Assembly: GCA_005777185.1 (NCBI GenBank)
Contig: SXNL01000283.1
Span: 1 to 47,175 of the forward strand
From: Myxococcales bacterium
GTDB taxonomy: Bacteria > Myxococcota_A > Polyangia > Polyangiales > Polyangiaceae
Direction of reading: 5' to 3'
Length of the DNA stretch: 47,175 nucleotides
Below the pieces are notes generated by a model. That model was not told the origin of the DNA and did no database searches. It saw only the letters and a list, made by a program, of their open reading frames with translations. Of the stretch, positions 34,302 to 41,979 are shown in pieces. Positions within the stretch are counted from its first letter, which is position 1. Every line of letters starts with the position of its first letter. A program made the position numbers and the translations under genes.

Positions 34302-34508
34302 CCACACCTTGTCCCCACCCCCTGTGGGCAATCCCCCCCGGCGTCCAGCACTTTCGCGTAGGGCCACGAAAGCATGTGGTACGCACCTCCAACCACCCCC
34401 GATGGGGGCGCCGGCCTACACATATAACTATCGGTAATTATACGCATAATTACCCTTCCTTGACAACCCACCACCCATCCCATACCCCCGAAATAGAGGT
34501 ACTCGGCG
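34302..34508. promoter_or_regulatory. AT-rich regulatory island upstream of the SprT-like gene
   Basis: 207 bp with a marked drop in GC content between 34415 and 34500. It contains a perfect inverted repeat (34433-34454, separate entry), the consensus -35 hexamer TTGACA at 34460-34465 with only a weak -10 candidate ('TACCCC' at 34483), and small GC hairpins at 34314-34328 and 34396-34408. This is the most AT-rich stretch in the window. Confidence 0.6.
34433..34454. repeat. perfect 9-bp inverted repeat, candidate operator
   Basis: The arm GGTAATTAT (34433-34441) and its exact reverse complement ATAATTACC (34446-34454) are separated by ACGC. It sits five bases upstream of a TTGACA box and 55 bp before the SprT-like start codon, the position of an activator or repressor site. 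Confidence 0.65.
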
Positions 34509-35360
34509 ATGGCCCGGAGCGCGGTACGGCTGGCGAACTTGTGGTCCCCCCGCAGAGGTGGGCTGGCGGTCGCACGCCCCCTCGCGTCGGCGGCCATTCG
34601 CATCCCGGACAAGGTCGCCGAGCGCCTCGCGCTGGTGTTCCCGTCGGCGGCTCCGAGCCTCTTCATCCACGAGGGCGCCAGGCAGGCCCTAGAGCGGCGC
34701 CTCATGGCCGCCCACCCCGGGCAGGTCGTCCTCTCCATCACGGACAACCGCCAGTCCATCATCTCGCACACGCAGCGAAGCGGCGTCCTCCGCGTGCGTC
34801 TCCACCACATGTTCCTCGACGCGCCCCCCAAGGTCATGGAGGCGCTGGTCCGCTACATCACGCGGGGCGACCGCGAGGCCAGCGTCCGGGTCGGGCTCTA
34901 CATCGACGAGAACGGCTACCGCCTCGCGCGCCGACGGCCGCGCAAGGTGCCGCTCCACACGAAGGGCAAGCACCACGATCTGCTGGCCATCTTCACCGAC
35001 CTCTCCGCGCGCTACTTCGGTGGCGGCGTGAGCGCGCTCATCACCTGGGGCAAACGTGCGCGGCGGACGGGCGCGGCCGGGCGGCCGCGCAAGGCCATCC
35101 GCCTCGGCAGCTACAGCGGGCACGAGCGCGTGATCCGCATCCACCCCGCGCTCGATCGCGCGTGGGTGCCCCGGTACTTCGTGGCGTTCGTCGTGTACCA
35201 CGAGATGCTGCACCACCTGTTCCCGCCGGCGCGCCAAGAGGGCGGGCGGCGTGTGCTACACCCGGCGGCCTTCGTCGCGCGGGAGCGCGAATTCCGGAAC
35301 TTCGAGCGCGCGATCGAGTGGGAGCGGCGGAACACGGGAAGGCTGCTGCGCGTCTCGTGA
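34509..35360 (+). CDS. SprT-like zinc metalloprotease domain protein
   Basis: 283 residues without signal peptide. 'VVYHEMLHHLF' gives the HExxH zinc site (His231, Glu232, His235), and 'RRVLHPAAF' supplies a third His (His251), the SprT/Spartan arrangement. Spartan-type proteases cleave DNA-crosslinked proteins; bacterial SprT-like proteins are mostly uncharacterised. The N-terminal third is Arg-rich and basic, consistent with nucleic-acid contact (inference). It follows an AT-rich regulatory island with a palindrome, so its expression may be tightly controlled. Confidence 0.82.
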   Translation: MARSAVRLANLWSPRRGGLAVARPLASAAIRIPDKVAERLALVFPSAAPSLFIHEGARQALERRLMAAHPGQVVLSITDNRQSIISHTQRSGVLRVRLHHMFLDAPPKVMEALVRYITRGDREASVRVGLYIDENGYRLARRRPRKVPLHTKGKHHDLLAIFTDLSARYFGGGVSALITWGKRARRTGAAGRPRKAIRLGSYSGHERVIRIHPALDRAWVPRYFVAFVVYHEMLHHLFPPARQEGGRRVLHPAAFVAREREFRNFERAIEWERRNTGRLLRVS

Positions 35361-35424
35361 GGTGACGCGGAGGGCGGTCGGAGGGTGAGGTCTACGCGCG
35401 GGCGAGGCCACGCCGTGAGATCCG

Positions 35425-35452
35425 GGTGTCCGCCGTCCGCTGTCCGCCGTCC
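35425..35452 (+). repeat. four tandem heptamers upstream of the propeller lipoprotein
   Basis: GGTGTCC, GCCGTCC, GCTGTCC and GCCGTCC follow one another without gaps, 26 bp before the start at 35478. They belong to the same seven-base family as the array in the MFS gene. Confidence 0.7.
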
Positions 35453-35477
35453 CCCGCCTATGGTAGTCCCCCTTCCG

Positions 35478-38117
35478 ATGCTGCGTCGCTGGCTCGTCGT
35501 CGCTCTCGCCGGCCTCTCGGCCTTCGGCGCCTGCAAGGTCGCGATCGTGCCGCCGGGCCACGACGTCGACGTCACGAAGCCGCGCGACGCGGGCGACGCG
35601 GCGCTCTCGGGGCCGCGCGCCCACTTTCTCGCGTCGGTGCCCTCGGGGACGCTCGGGCCGTTCTGGGTGGTGGAGAGGGACCGTGGGCTCGCGGGGTACG
35701 TGCTGCCGCCGGAGAACGGCGCGCGTGCGCTCGTCACGGTGCCGCTCGACGGCCGGGGGCGACCGCCTGGGGGCGCCCTCATCGTCGCCAACGTCCCGGT
35801 CGACACGAACAGCCTCGTGATGCGAGAGGTCGGCGGCTCGGCGGGCGGTACCGCCCTCGCCTGGACCTACCTCGCAGACCGCGGTGAGGCGTTGTCGATC
35901 CTCGTGGCCGGCGCCGACGGCAAGCCGCGCGGCGCGCCGGTCGAGCTGGCGCGCACGCCGAACGACGTGGTCTGGGTCGAGGTTATCCCCACGGAGCGCG
36001 GCGGCCTCGTGGTGTGGGCGGAGGAGACGCGCGGCGGCGATGCGAACGTGCTCGCCGCTGCGATCGACGGGGCGGGCAAGATGCGCGGCGTGCCCGCGAA
36101 GGTCGCGCGCAACGTCACGGGCTGGCAGGCCGTCGCGACGCAGGGGGGGGCGGCGATCGCCGTCGTGAAGAGCCCCGATCCGGGCGCGCAGAAGCCGGAC
36201 GCGAAGGTCGAAGCGAAGCCGGACGCGAAGGCCGACCCGCGGCCCTCCCTCGTGCTCCTGCGGCTCGACGCGGAGGGCAACGAGAAGGCCCCCGCCGTCA
36301 CGGTCGCGCGCACGGCGCTCTCGGGCGACATCGAGCTCGTCCGCACGGGCCGCGGCTGGCTCTTCGCGTGGACGGATCGATCCGACGCAGATCCCCAGGT
36401 CATGACCGCCACGCTCGACGATTTCGGAAAGGCCTCGCCTCCTCGCAAGGCCGCCGAGACGCCCGGCGGGTCGACGCTGCTCGGGCTCGCGGTGGGCCCC
36501 GCGGGAGTCGGGCTCGCGTGGGAGGAGCGACGGAAGCGGACCCTCCAGTCGCGACATGTGTATGTCGCACGCTTCAACGAGGACGGCGCGCGCGAGACGA
36601 AGCCGTTCGCGGCCGACGTGGCGGGGCGCGGCACCTTCGAGCTCCTGGCGACCGCCCGCGGATTCGACTTCCTGGCCGATCGGCGGCTGTGCGCGCCGGA
36701 CGAGCGGGGCGCGTGCTCGGGGGCGCTCGCGCCCGTGATCTCGCGGCTGTCGGCGACGGGGGAGCTCGTCGAGGAGCAGGTGCTGCGGGACGAGGACGGC
36801 CCGTTCGGGCTCGCGTGGAGCCTCCGCTGCGCCGCCGACCGGTGTGCCGTGCTGTCGGCGCGAGGCGACTCCCCCTCCCGTGTCAGCGCGCTCGAGGTCG
36901 CCGCCTTCGCCGACGCGGACGCGGGCGCGCGCCCCCGCGAGCCGGTGGCCACGGTGCTCCGTATCCCGGACGACGCGGCGCGCGCCGAGGCGATCGTCAC
37001 CCTCTCCGCGGGCGAGACGGTCACGGACATCGCGGCCATCCCCTTCGGTGACGCCACCCTCGTGGCGACGCTCGAGGGCGGCGCGCTCGAGGACCCGAGG
37101 AAGCCCGGCGCGAAGGCGGCCACCCTGACGACGCGCCTCGTGGACAGGAAGGGGGCCGTGCTCGAGAAGCAGGTCGTCTCGACGCGCGCGCTCACGGTGG
37201 GCGGCGTGGCGCTCGCGCCCGCGGAGAAGCTCGAGGACGGCGCGCTCCTGTCGTGGGTCGCGCGCGAGAACGGCGATCCGGAGGTGCACGTCACCCGGCT
37301 CGACAAGCGCGGGAAGCGCGCGAGCGACGCGCAGCTCACCACCACGAAGGGGGACGCGAGCGACGTCGCCCTCGCGCAGGTGCCCGGCGGCTGGATCGTC
37401 GCGTGGGTCGACGGGAGGAACAAGAACGGCGAGGTGTACGCGACCAAGGTCGGGCCTGATCTCCAGCGGATCGCGCGCGAGGAGCGCATCACGACGGCGC
37501 CGGGCGACAAGACGGACGTGGCGCTCCTCCGGCAGGACGACCACGTGTGGCTCGCGTGGAGCGACACCCGGGAGAGCCCGCAGGACGGCTTCGGGGATGT
37601 GTACGTCGCGCAGCTCCGCCCGGGCGACGCGAAGCGCGCAGCCGGCGAGACGCGGACGCTCGCGAGCGCTGCCCACTCACGGAGCCCGCGGCTCGCGCTC
37701 ACGCCCGGCGGCGTGATGGTGGGCTGGATCGAGGAGGCGCCGATGGGCGTCGAGCGGCCCGGCGACGCGTTCGGCGCGATGATCGTGGAGTTCGACAGGA
37801 AGGCTCAGCTCGCGGCCCCGCCCGCGCGCATCCGCCTGGGAGGCGATGGTGCGGCGCACGCGATCGCGCTCGAGGCGCGGGCGTCGGGAGTGGTCGCCGT
37901 CGTGGCGCGCGCCGCGAAGGACGAGGTCGTCCTCGACGCCGTCGACCTCGGGCCGGCCGGGAAGACGACGCAGGCGTGGCCGCTGCTCCCGCTCGAGGGC
38001 CCGCCGTCGATGGACGTCGTGCTCGAGCTCGCGCAGGGCGCGCTCTACTTCAACGACGACGGCCACGAGGACAAGGACCGCCGCGCGCGTCGTGCGTCGG
38101 TGACCTGGAAGCCATGA
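35478..38117 (+). CDS. large lipoprotein with beta-propeller-like repeats
   Basis: 879 residues from ATG 35478 (ATG 35460 also possible); lipobox 'SAFGACKVA'. The body has repeating units around 'WVDGRNKNGEVYATKVG', 'WSDTRESPQDGFGDVYVAQL' and 'WVARENGDPEVHVTRLD' ending in Gly-rich turns, as in sialidase- or WD40-like propellers. A Lys/Asp/Ala linker ('QKPDAKVEAKPDAKADP') divides the N-terminal part. No catalytic residues were identified. The stop codon overlaps the ATG of the next gene (ATGA), so it is translationally coupled to the MACPF-like lipoprotein. Ligand binding at the cell surface is a reasonable guess. Confidence 0.85.
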   Translation: MLRRWLVVALAGLSAFGACKVAIVPPGHDVDVTKPRDAGDAALSGPRAHFLASVPSGTLGPFWVVERDRGLAGYVLPPENGARALVTVPLDGRGRPPGGALIVANVPVDTNSLVMREVGGSAGGTALAWTYLADRGEALSILVAGADGKPRGAPVELARTPNDVVWVEVIPTERGGLVVWAEETRGGDANVLAAAIDGAGKMRGVPAKVARNVTGWQAVATQGGAAIAVVKSPDPGAQKPDAKVEAKPDAKADPRPSLVLLRLDAEGNEKAPAVTVARTALSGDIELVRTGRGWLFAWTDRSDADPQVMTATLDDFGKASPPRKAAETPGGSTLLGLAVGPAGVGLAWEERRKRTLQSRHVYVARFNEDGARETKPFAADVAGRGTFELLATARGFDFLADRRLCAPDERGACSGALAPVISRLSATGELVEEQVLRDEDGPFGLAWSLRCAADRCAVLSARGDSPSRVSALEVAAFADADAGARPREPVATVLRIPDDAARAEAIVTLSAGETVTDIAAIPFGDATLVATLEGGALEDPRKPGAKAATLTTRLVDRKGAVLEKQVVSTRALTVGGVALAPAEKLEDGALLSWVARENGDPEVHVTRLDKRGKRASDAQLTTTKGDASDVALAQVPGGWIVAWVDGRNKNGEVYATKVGPDLQRIAREERITTAPGDKTDVALLRQDDHVWLAWSDTRESPQDGFGDVYVAQLRPGDAKRAAGETRTLASAAHSRSPRLALTPGGVMVGWIEEAPMGVERPGDAFGAMIVEFDRKAQLAAPPARIRLGGDGAAHAIALEARASGVVAVVARAAKDEVVLDAVDLGPAGKTTQAWPLLPLEGPPSMDVVLELAQGALYFNDDGHEDKDRRARRASVTWKP

Positions 38118-39529
38118 CCCGCATGAGCCCGAGCCCGAGCCCGAGCCCGCTCCCGCTCCTGCTCCCGCTCCTCCTCGCCGCCTGCCCCGGACGAGCTCCC
38201 GAGATCCCCTCGGCCGTGTCGGGATCGTGCGGCGGCCTCCCCGCGCTCGAGTGCCGCCGCGCCGAGGGCCTCCTCGCCGCGTCGCGCGTCTTCTCTAGCG
38301 TGCGCCACGACCTTTTGCTCGACGCGACGAGCAGCCTCGCGCCGGGCCGAGGCGTCGAGCGCGAGGCCTCCGGCCTCCACAAGCTCGTCCCGACCGCGTG
38401 CGCGGAGGCCCGCGCCCCCGCGTCCGCCGACGTCGACGCGTCCACGATCGACTTCTCCTACGTGGGCCTCGCCGTCGACCAGACCCTGGTGTCGCTCGAC
38501 GCGGATCTCGCGCCGTACCTCGCGGCGGGCGCGGAGGGGAGCCAGGTGCGCCTCCGGCTCGTCGCGATCGCGTTCGTCCGCGACAAGGATCCCCAGTTCT
38601 TCCGCGCCGCGGACGCCGTGACCTACGAGAACGACGCGTGCGCGTGCGGCGGCGCGACGCACTTCGTCGGCAGCGTGAAGACGGGCGGCATGCTCTCGTA
38701 CGAGGTCACGCTGCGGTCGGGCGAGGTCCACGGGACCGCGCTCCAGCTGTTCAGGGAGCGGATCGCGCACGCGTCGGCGGGCGTCACCCAGACCCAGGCC
38801 GGCGGCCTCGAGGTCGAGGGGATCGAGGCCCAGCTCGGCGCCAGCACGCCCCGCCCGCTCGCGTTCCGCGTGAAGAACCCCGTGCCGATCGCGTACGCGC
38901 TCTACCCGGTGCGGGACGTGTGCCGCTTCGCGCTCCCGGCGCCGGACGTCTCGCCGTCCCTCGTCGACTTCGGCGACGTACCCTACGGAAAGGCCGGACA
39001 GCGGCTCGTCCACGTCGTGAACCGCGCGTCCGTCGACGTGTACGCGGAGCACGACGGCAACACGTACGCGATCCCCGCGCAGGGCAGCCTCGACGTGCCG
39101 ATCTCATGGCGCCCGAAGGGCGAGTCCGCGTTCTGCGAGGTGCAGGCGCGCGAGGAGACCCTCGTCTTCACGCCGCGCGACGGGAGCGCGCCTGTCGTCC
39201 CGCGCCAGCAGAGCGTGCGCCTCGTGGAGCGGGTGCGCACGGGGAAGCCGGCGGTCGAGGTGCGACAGCGGGTCGACTCCGGGGAGGGCAGGAAACCCAA
39301 CTCCGCCGCGAGCGCGCGCGAGGTCGCGTGTCCGGCGGACTACGTGCTCGAAGCGTGCACGGTCGAGGGCGCGCAGTGCGGCGGGGGGAGCTGCGAGAAG
39401 TACCAGCTCGAAGCGAGCGCGAAGGCAGGAGGATGCCGGTTCGCGTGCCGCGGGCCGGACAGCGTGCTGTTCGGGACGAATTTCTGCAGGTTCGATGGAG
39501 TGGCGGCGTGCAGGCTGCGCTGTCCGTGA
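38114..39529 (+). CDS. lipoprotein with MACPF/CDC-like pore-forming signatures
   Basis: 471 residues; lipobox 'LLLAACPGR' (Cys24). Residues 180-198 read 'GATHFVGSVKTGGMLSYEV', close to the MACPF signature 'Y.GTHF...V..GG.L.Y'. Residues 255-269, 'NPVPIAYALYPVRDV', match the 'NPV.I.Y.L.P..DL' end of MACPF domains. A HYDIN/ASPM-like Ig domain follows ('PSLVDFGDVPYGKAG', about 281-340), then a Cys-rich tail (about 405-471, ten cysteines). MACPF/CDC proteins assemble into membrane pores; several bacteria use lipoprotein or secreted forms in competition. The call is from motifs only, and the domain is shorter than typical. Confidence 0.8.
   Translation: MTRMSPSPSPSPLPLLLPLLLAACPGRAPEIPSAVSGSCGGLPALECRRAEGLLAASRVFSSVRHDLLLDATSSLAPGRGVEREASGLHKLVPTACAEARAPASADVDASTIDFSYVGLAVDQTLVSLDADLAPYLAAGAEGSQVRLRLVAIAFVRDKDPQFFRAADAVTYENDACACGGATHFVGSVKTGGMLSYEVTLRSGEVHGTALQLFRERIAHASAGVTQTQAGGLEVEGIEAQLGASTPRPLAFRVKNPVPIAYALYPVRDVCRFALPAPDVSPSLVDFGDVPYGKAGQRLVHVVNRASVDVYAEHDGNTYAIPAQGSLDVPISWRPKGESAFCEVQAREETLVFTPRDGSAPVVPRQQSVRLVERVRTGKPAVEVRQRVDSGEGRKPNSAASAREVACPADYVLEACTVEGAQCGGGSCEKYQLEASAKAGGCRFACRGPDSVLFGTNFCRFDGVAACRLRCP
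38125..38172 (+). repeat. hexanucleotide microsatellite in the signal peptide
   Basis: Eight six-base units: GAGCCC four times, then GCTCCC and GCTCCT alternating twice. They encode the Ser-Pro and Leu-rich part of the lipoprotein signal sequence. Copy-number change would lengthen or shorten the signal in steps of two residues without a frameshift. Confidence 0.8.
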
Positions 39530-39538
39530 CGCCGCCGA

Positions 39539-40302
39539 TCACCGGACCGCCACGGTCAGCATCGCCCCTTCGGGCATCGCCTCGCCCGAGTTCGACCAGC
39601 CGCGCACGGCCCACCGGCCCGCCGAGTAGTGGAGCGCGAGGTGCCCCGGATCGCGCGCGCGCGAGACGCCGGTGGTCCCGAAGCGGCGGTTGACGAGGAT
39701 GACGGCCGCGGGGTTGCCATCCGTGTCGGGCTCCTGCAGCACGTAGTCGGCGCCGCGCCGGTGGCCACCGTCCCGAGGACCGTACCCTCCGCGGTCTCGG
39801 TCGCCGTGGACCCCGCGTCCCCCTCGCCCGAGGCGGCGTGGCGGGCGATGCCGAAGTCGAGGACCTTCAGCCGCCCGTCGCCGGTCACCATGACGTTGTT
39901 CGGCTTGAGATCCCTGTGCACGATCCCCTCGACGTGGGCCCCCGCGACGGCCGACGTCAGGGGGATCGCGTGGCCCAGGACCTCGCGAAGCGACATCCCC
40001 CCGGCGGGCACGAGGCTGTCGAGCGTGGTCCCGCGCACGAGCTCCATCACGAGCACGAGCTTCCCGTCGATCTCGACGGCCTCGTGGACCGCGACGATGC
40101 CCGGGTGGCCGAGCTTCGCGGCGGCCCTCGCCTCGCGCAGGAAGCGAGCGCGCCGCGCCGGATCGGCGGCAACCCCCGACGGCAGGACCTTGAGGGCCAC
40201 GCGCCGCGCGAGCGTCGCGTCCTCGGCCTCGTAGACCTCCCCCATCCCCCCGGCGCCAAGGAGCGCGACGACGCGGAAGCGGCCGAGCGTGGTGCCGATC
40301 AT
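39539..40302 (-). pseudogene. broken Ser/Thr protein kinase joined out of frame to an unrelated C-terminal tail
   Basis: From ATG 40302 the sequence is an intact kinase N-lobe and catalytic loop: 'LGAGGMGEVYEAED' (glycine loop), 'VALKVL' (ATP lysine), 'IVHRDLKPNNVMV' and 'LDFGIARH'. After 'GTVLGTVAT', where 'GT..YMAPEQ' is expected, the frame becomes Arg/Ser/Pro-rich and ends at 39556 (248 residues). In another frame the same DNA encodes 'GADYVLQEPDTDGNPAAVILV', then 'DPGHLALHYSAGRWAV' and 'AMPEGAMLTVAV', ending at 39539, which resembles the tail of a secreted repeat domain (I believe the DUF7452 type). The junction near 39760-39785 points to a deletion fusing two genes plus a frame change. 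It lacks an APE motif and is probably inactive. Confidence 0.7.
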
Positions 40303-40558
40303 GGGCCCCGGACCATACCGCTTTCGGTCGCAGAGCGAACGGGCATCGGTCTCACGGCAGCCTCCGGCGGCGTGCGCCTCCGACGGGCACAACGAGCCGT
40401 CACTTTCCGGCGCGATCGAGGGGACGGTCACGGACGCGGACAACCTCACGGTTGCCGACGAGACCGCCCCCCGGCCACCGCGAGCACCGTTCCCGTGGGC
40501 CCGCGACGGAGGGCGCACACGTGGGTCGACGGCTCGCCGTGAAGGCGCCCGCGTCCGG
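40303..40558. other. intergenic region, no gene recognised
   Basis: 256 bp between the broken kinase and the small lipoprotein. The frames here are Arg/Pro-rich with no credible start. It could be remnant coding DNA related to the rearrangement seen in the kinase, but nothing recognisable remains. Confidence 0.4.
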
Positions 40559-40873
40559 CTACTGGATCGGGCAGGGGCCGATGGGCCGCTGCGGGATCTG
40601 CGCGAGCTCGGGGTGCGCATACCTCCCGACATCGAGGGAGCGCTGATCCTCACGCAAACACCGCGCCTCGGAGTCGACGACGTCCACCCGGGCGCGCTCA
40701 GCGACCGGGGTCGACGGATCGAGGACCTCGGCGGCCTCCGTCGCCTCCGGCGGCTGTGCGACATCCTCGGTCCCCTCGCCGGGCGTGGGGGCGCCGGAGC
40801 CGATGGCGCATCCGGTGAGGACGAGCGAGCTCGTGAGGAGGGCGAGAAGCAGGGGGAAAAGGCGGCTGGACAT
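40559..40873 (-). CDS. small lipoprotein, unknown function
   Basis: 104 residues from ATG 40873, preceded by AAGGA at the proper distance. Signal peptide 'MSSRLFPLLLALLTSSLVLTGC' (lipobox Cys22), then an acidic Pro/Glu/Ala region and a short tail with two Cys ('EARCLRED', 'GPCPIQ'). No family recognised. A cluster of operator-like half-sites lies 61-88 bp upstream of the start. Confidence 0.65.
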   Translation of the reverse strand: MSSRLFPLLLALLTSSLVLTGCAIGSGAPTPGEGTEDVAQPPEATEAAEVLDPSTPVAERARVDVVDSEARCLREDQRSLDVGRYAHPELAQIPQRPIGPCPIQ

Positions 40874-40933
40874 GAGGGTTTCCTTGGTGGCGGGGGAAGG
40901 TCGCGAGGCCGAACCTGGCCTTCGAACGTCAAC

Positions 40934-40961
40934 GCGTAACCTTCGCCGTTACGCCGTAACG
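40934..40961. promoter_or_regulatory. clustered inverted half-sites, candidate operator
   Basis: GCGTAAC (40934-40940) and its exact reverse complement GTTACGC (40948-40954) are seven bases apart; a third site, CGTAACG (40955-40961), follows directly. A TTGACG box overlaps the edge on the - strand (about 40926-40931). Placed upstream of the small lipoprotein gene, this is a plausible transcription-factor site. Confidence 0.55.
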
Positions 40962-41064
40962 CCCCTCGGACCGCACGTGGATGAAAGGAGCGGGTGAGCT
41001 CCTGCGTGAGCCGCCCCTTCTACAAGTGGTAGGTGCGCCGGGGAACACGTGGCCTCCCGGGCGC

Positions 41065-41781
41065 TCACTTGCAGTAGGGCGCGAGGAACGGGTTGGGGCG
41101 GCAGCCGCTCCTTCCGAGCCACGCGCTGGCCGTGACGGCGTAGCTGGTCGGGTGCGCGGAGGCCCAGATGCCGCGATCGCTCGCGTTCGCCTCGGCCTCG
41201 GCGTGGAGGAGGACGGAGTGGAGCGGCTCGGGCGCGCAGCCGAAGACGGTGTAGTAGGGCGACCACCCTTCACGGACGAGCCTGGTCTCGAAGAGATCGC
41301 CGTCGATGAAGACGAGCGACAGCCACCGATTGTAGGGATCGAGGTCCGGCTTGCCCGGCTTCGCGGTGTCCTCCCGCACCAGGACGACGATCTCCTTCGC
41401 GGCCTTCAGGTACGCCTCCACGACCCCTTTCGCCTTCACCCCGAAATCCGTCGCGTCGGCGCCGCTCGACTCCTCCGTGTTCACGTAGAGAAACCGGCTG
41501 GTCTGCTCGCCGCCGCCGTCGGGGAAGTTGAAGTTCGCCGTGTCGCCGTCGACCGCGCGCGCGAGCGTGACCTTTCTCGCGGGGAGGTACCCCTTCGGCA
41601 CCTCGCCAGGCGCGATCGCGCGTGACGGCGGACACCCGCTGTCAGGCTGGGCCGCCGTTCCCCCGTCGAGGTCCTCGAGGGTCACCCCCGCGCCGGAGTC
41701 CCGCGGCGACGTGAGCCCGCGCTCCGGATCGCCGCACCCGGCGATGCCGACCGCTACTGCCGCGACGAACCGACGCATCAT
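41065..41781 (-). CDS. lipoprotein with thermonuclease (SNase)-like domain
   Basis: 238 residues from ATG 41781 (or 41778); lipobox 'GIAGCGDPE' (Cys16) and an Asp/Gly linker. Residues about 68-210 follow the staphylococcal nuclease OB fold: '[10 protein letters not shown]', '[10 protein letters not shown]', '[13 protein letters not shown]', '[15 protein letters not shown]', '[10 protein letters not shown]'. Arg96, Glu104 and Arg152 match the catalytic Arg35, Glu43 and Arg87 of the family, but the calcium ligand Asp40 is replaced by Asn101, so activity may be altered. The envelope location suggests degradation of extracellular nucleic acids, as inference. The frame opens at 41910, but the extension precedes the signal peptide. 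Confidence 0.85.
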   Translation of the reverse strand: MMRRFVAAVAVGIAGCGDPERGLTSPRDSGAGVTLEDLDGGTAAQPDSGCPPSRAIAPGEVPKGYLPARKVTLARAVDGDTANFNFPDGGGEQTSRFLYVNTEESSGADATDFGVKAKGVVEAYLKAAKEIVVLVREDTAKPGKPDLDPYNRWLSLVFIDGDLFETRLVREGWSPYYTVFGCAPEPLHSVLLHAEAEANASDRGIWASAHPTSYAVTASAWLGRSGCRPNPFLAPYCK

Positions 41782-41954
41782 CGACCCGATCGTACACGAG
41801 GCGCCGGTCGATGCGACCGGAACGGCGCCGGCGCCCGCAGAACAGGTCGTGCCGCCGCGTGAGGTCGGGAACTCGCGGAGCGGGACGCGGGCGGGACGCG
41901 TGATCGGCATCCGCAGCCGACGAGGAAGCCGGCGTGTTGACTGGAGGCCCGGTA

Positions 41955-41979
41955 GATCTCACAATCGAGCTGTGAGATC
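41955..41979 (+). promoter_or_regulatory. perfect inverted repeat covering the start codon of the Kunitz lipoprotein
   Basis: GATCTCACA (41955-41963) and TGTGAGATC (41971-41979) are exact reverse complements with a seven-base loop. The GTG start codon (41972-41974) lies in the right arm. In RNA the hairpin would bury the start codon; in DNA it could be an operator. Confidence 0.65.

Noticed and set aside
34314-34328. Hairpin CCCAC/GTGGG after the small Cys-rich lipoprotein
   Set aside because: Five base pairs and no T tract; too weak to call a terminator.
35256-37676. 806-codon open frame on the - strand opposite the propeller lipoprotein
   Set aside because: Arg/Glu/Ala-rich composition without domain motifs; it is the GC-driven shadow of the + strand gene, which has a signal peptide and repeats.
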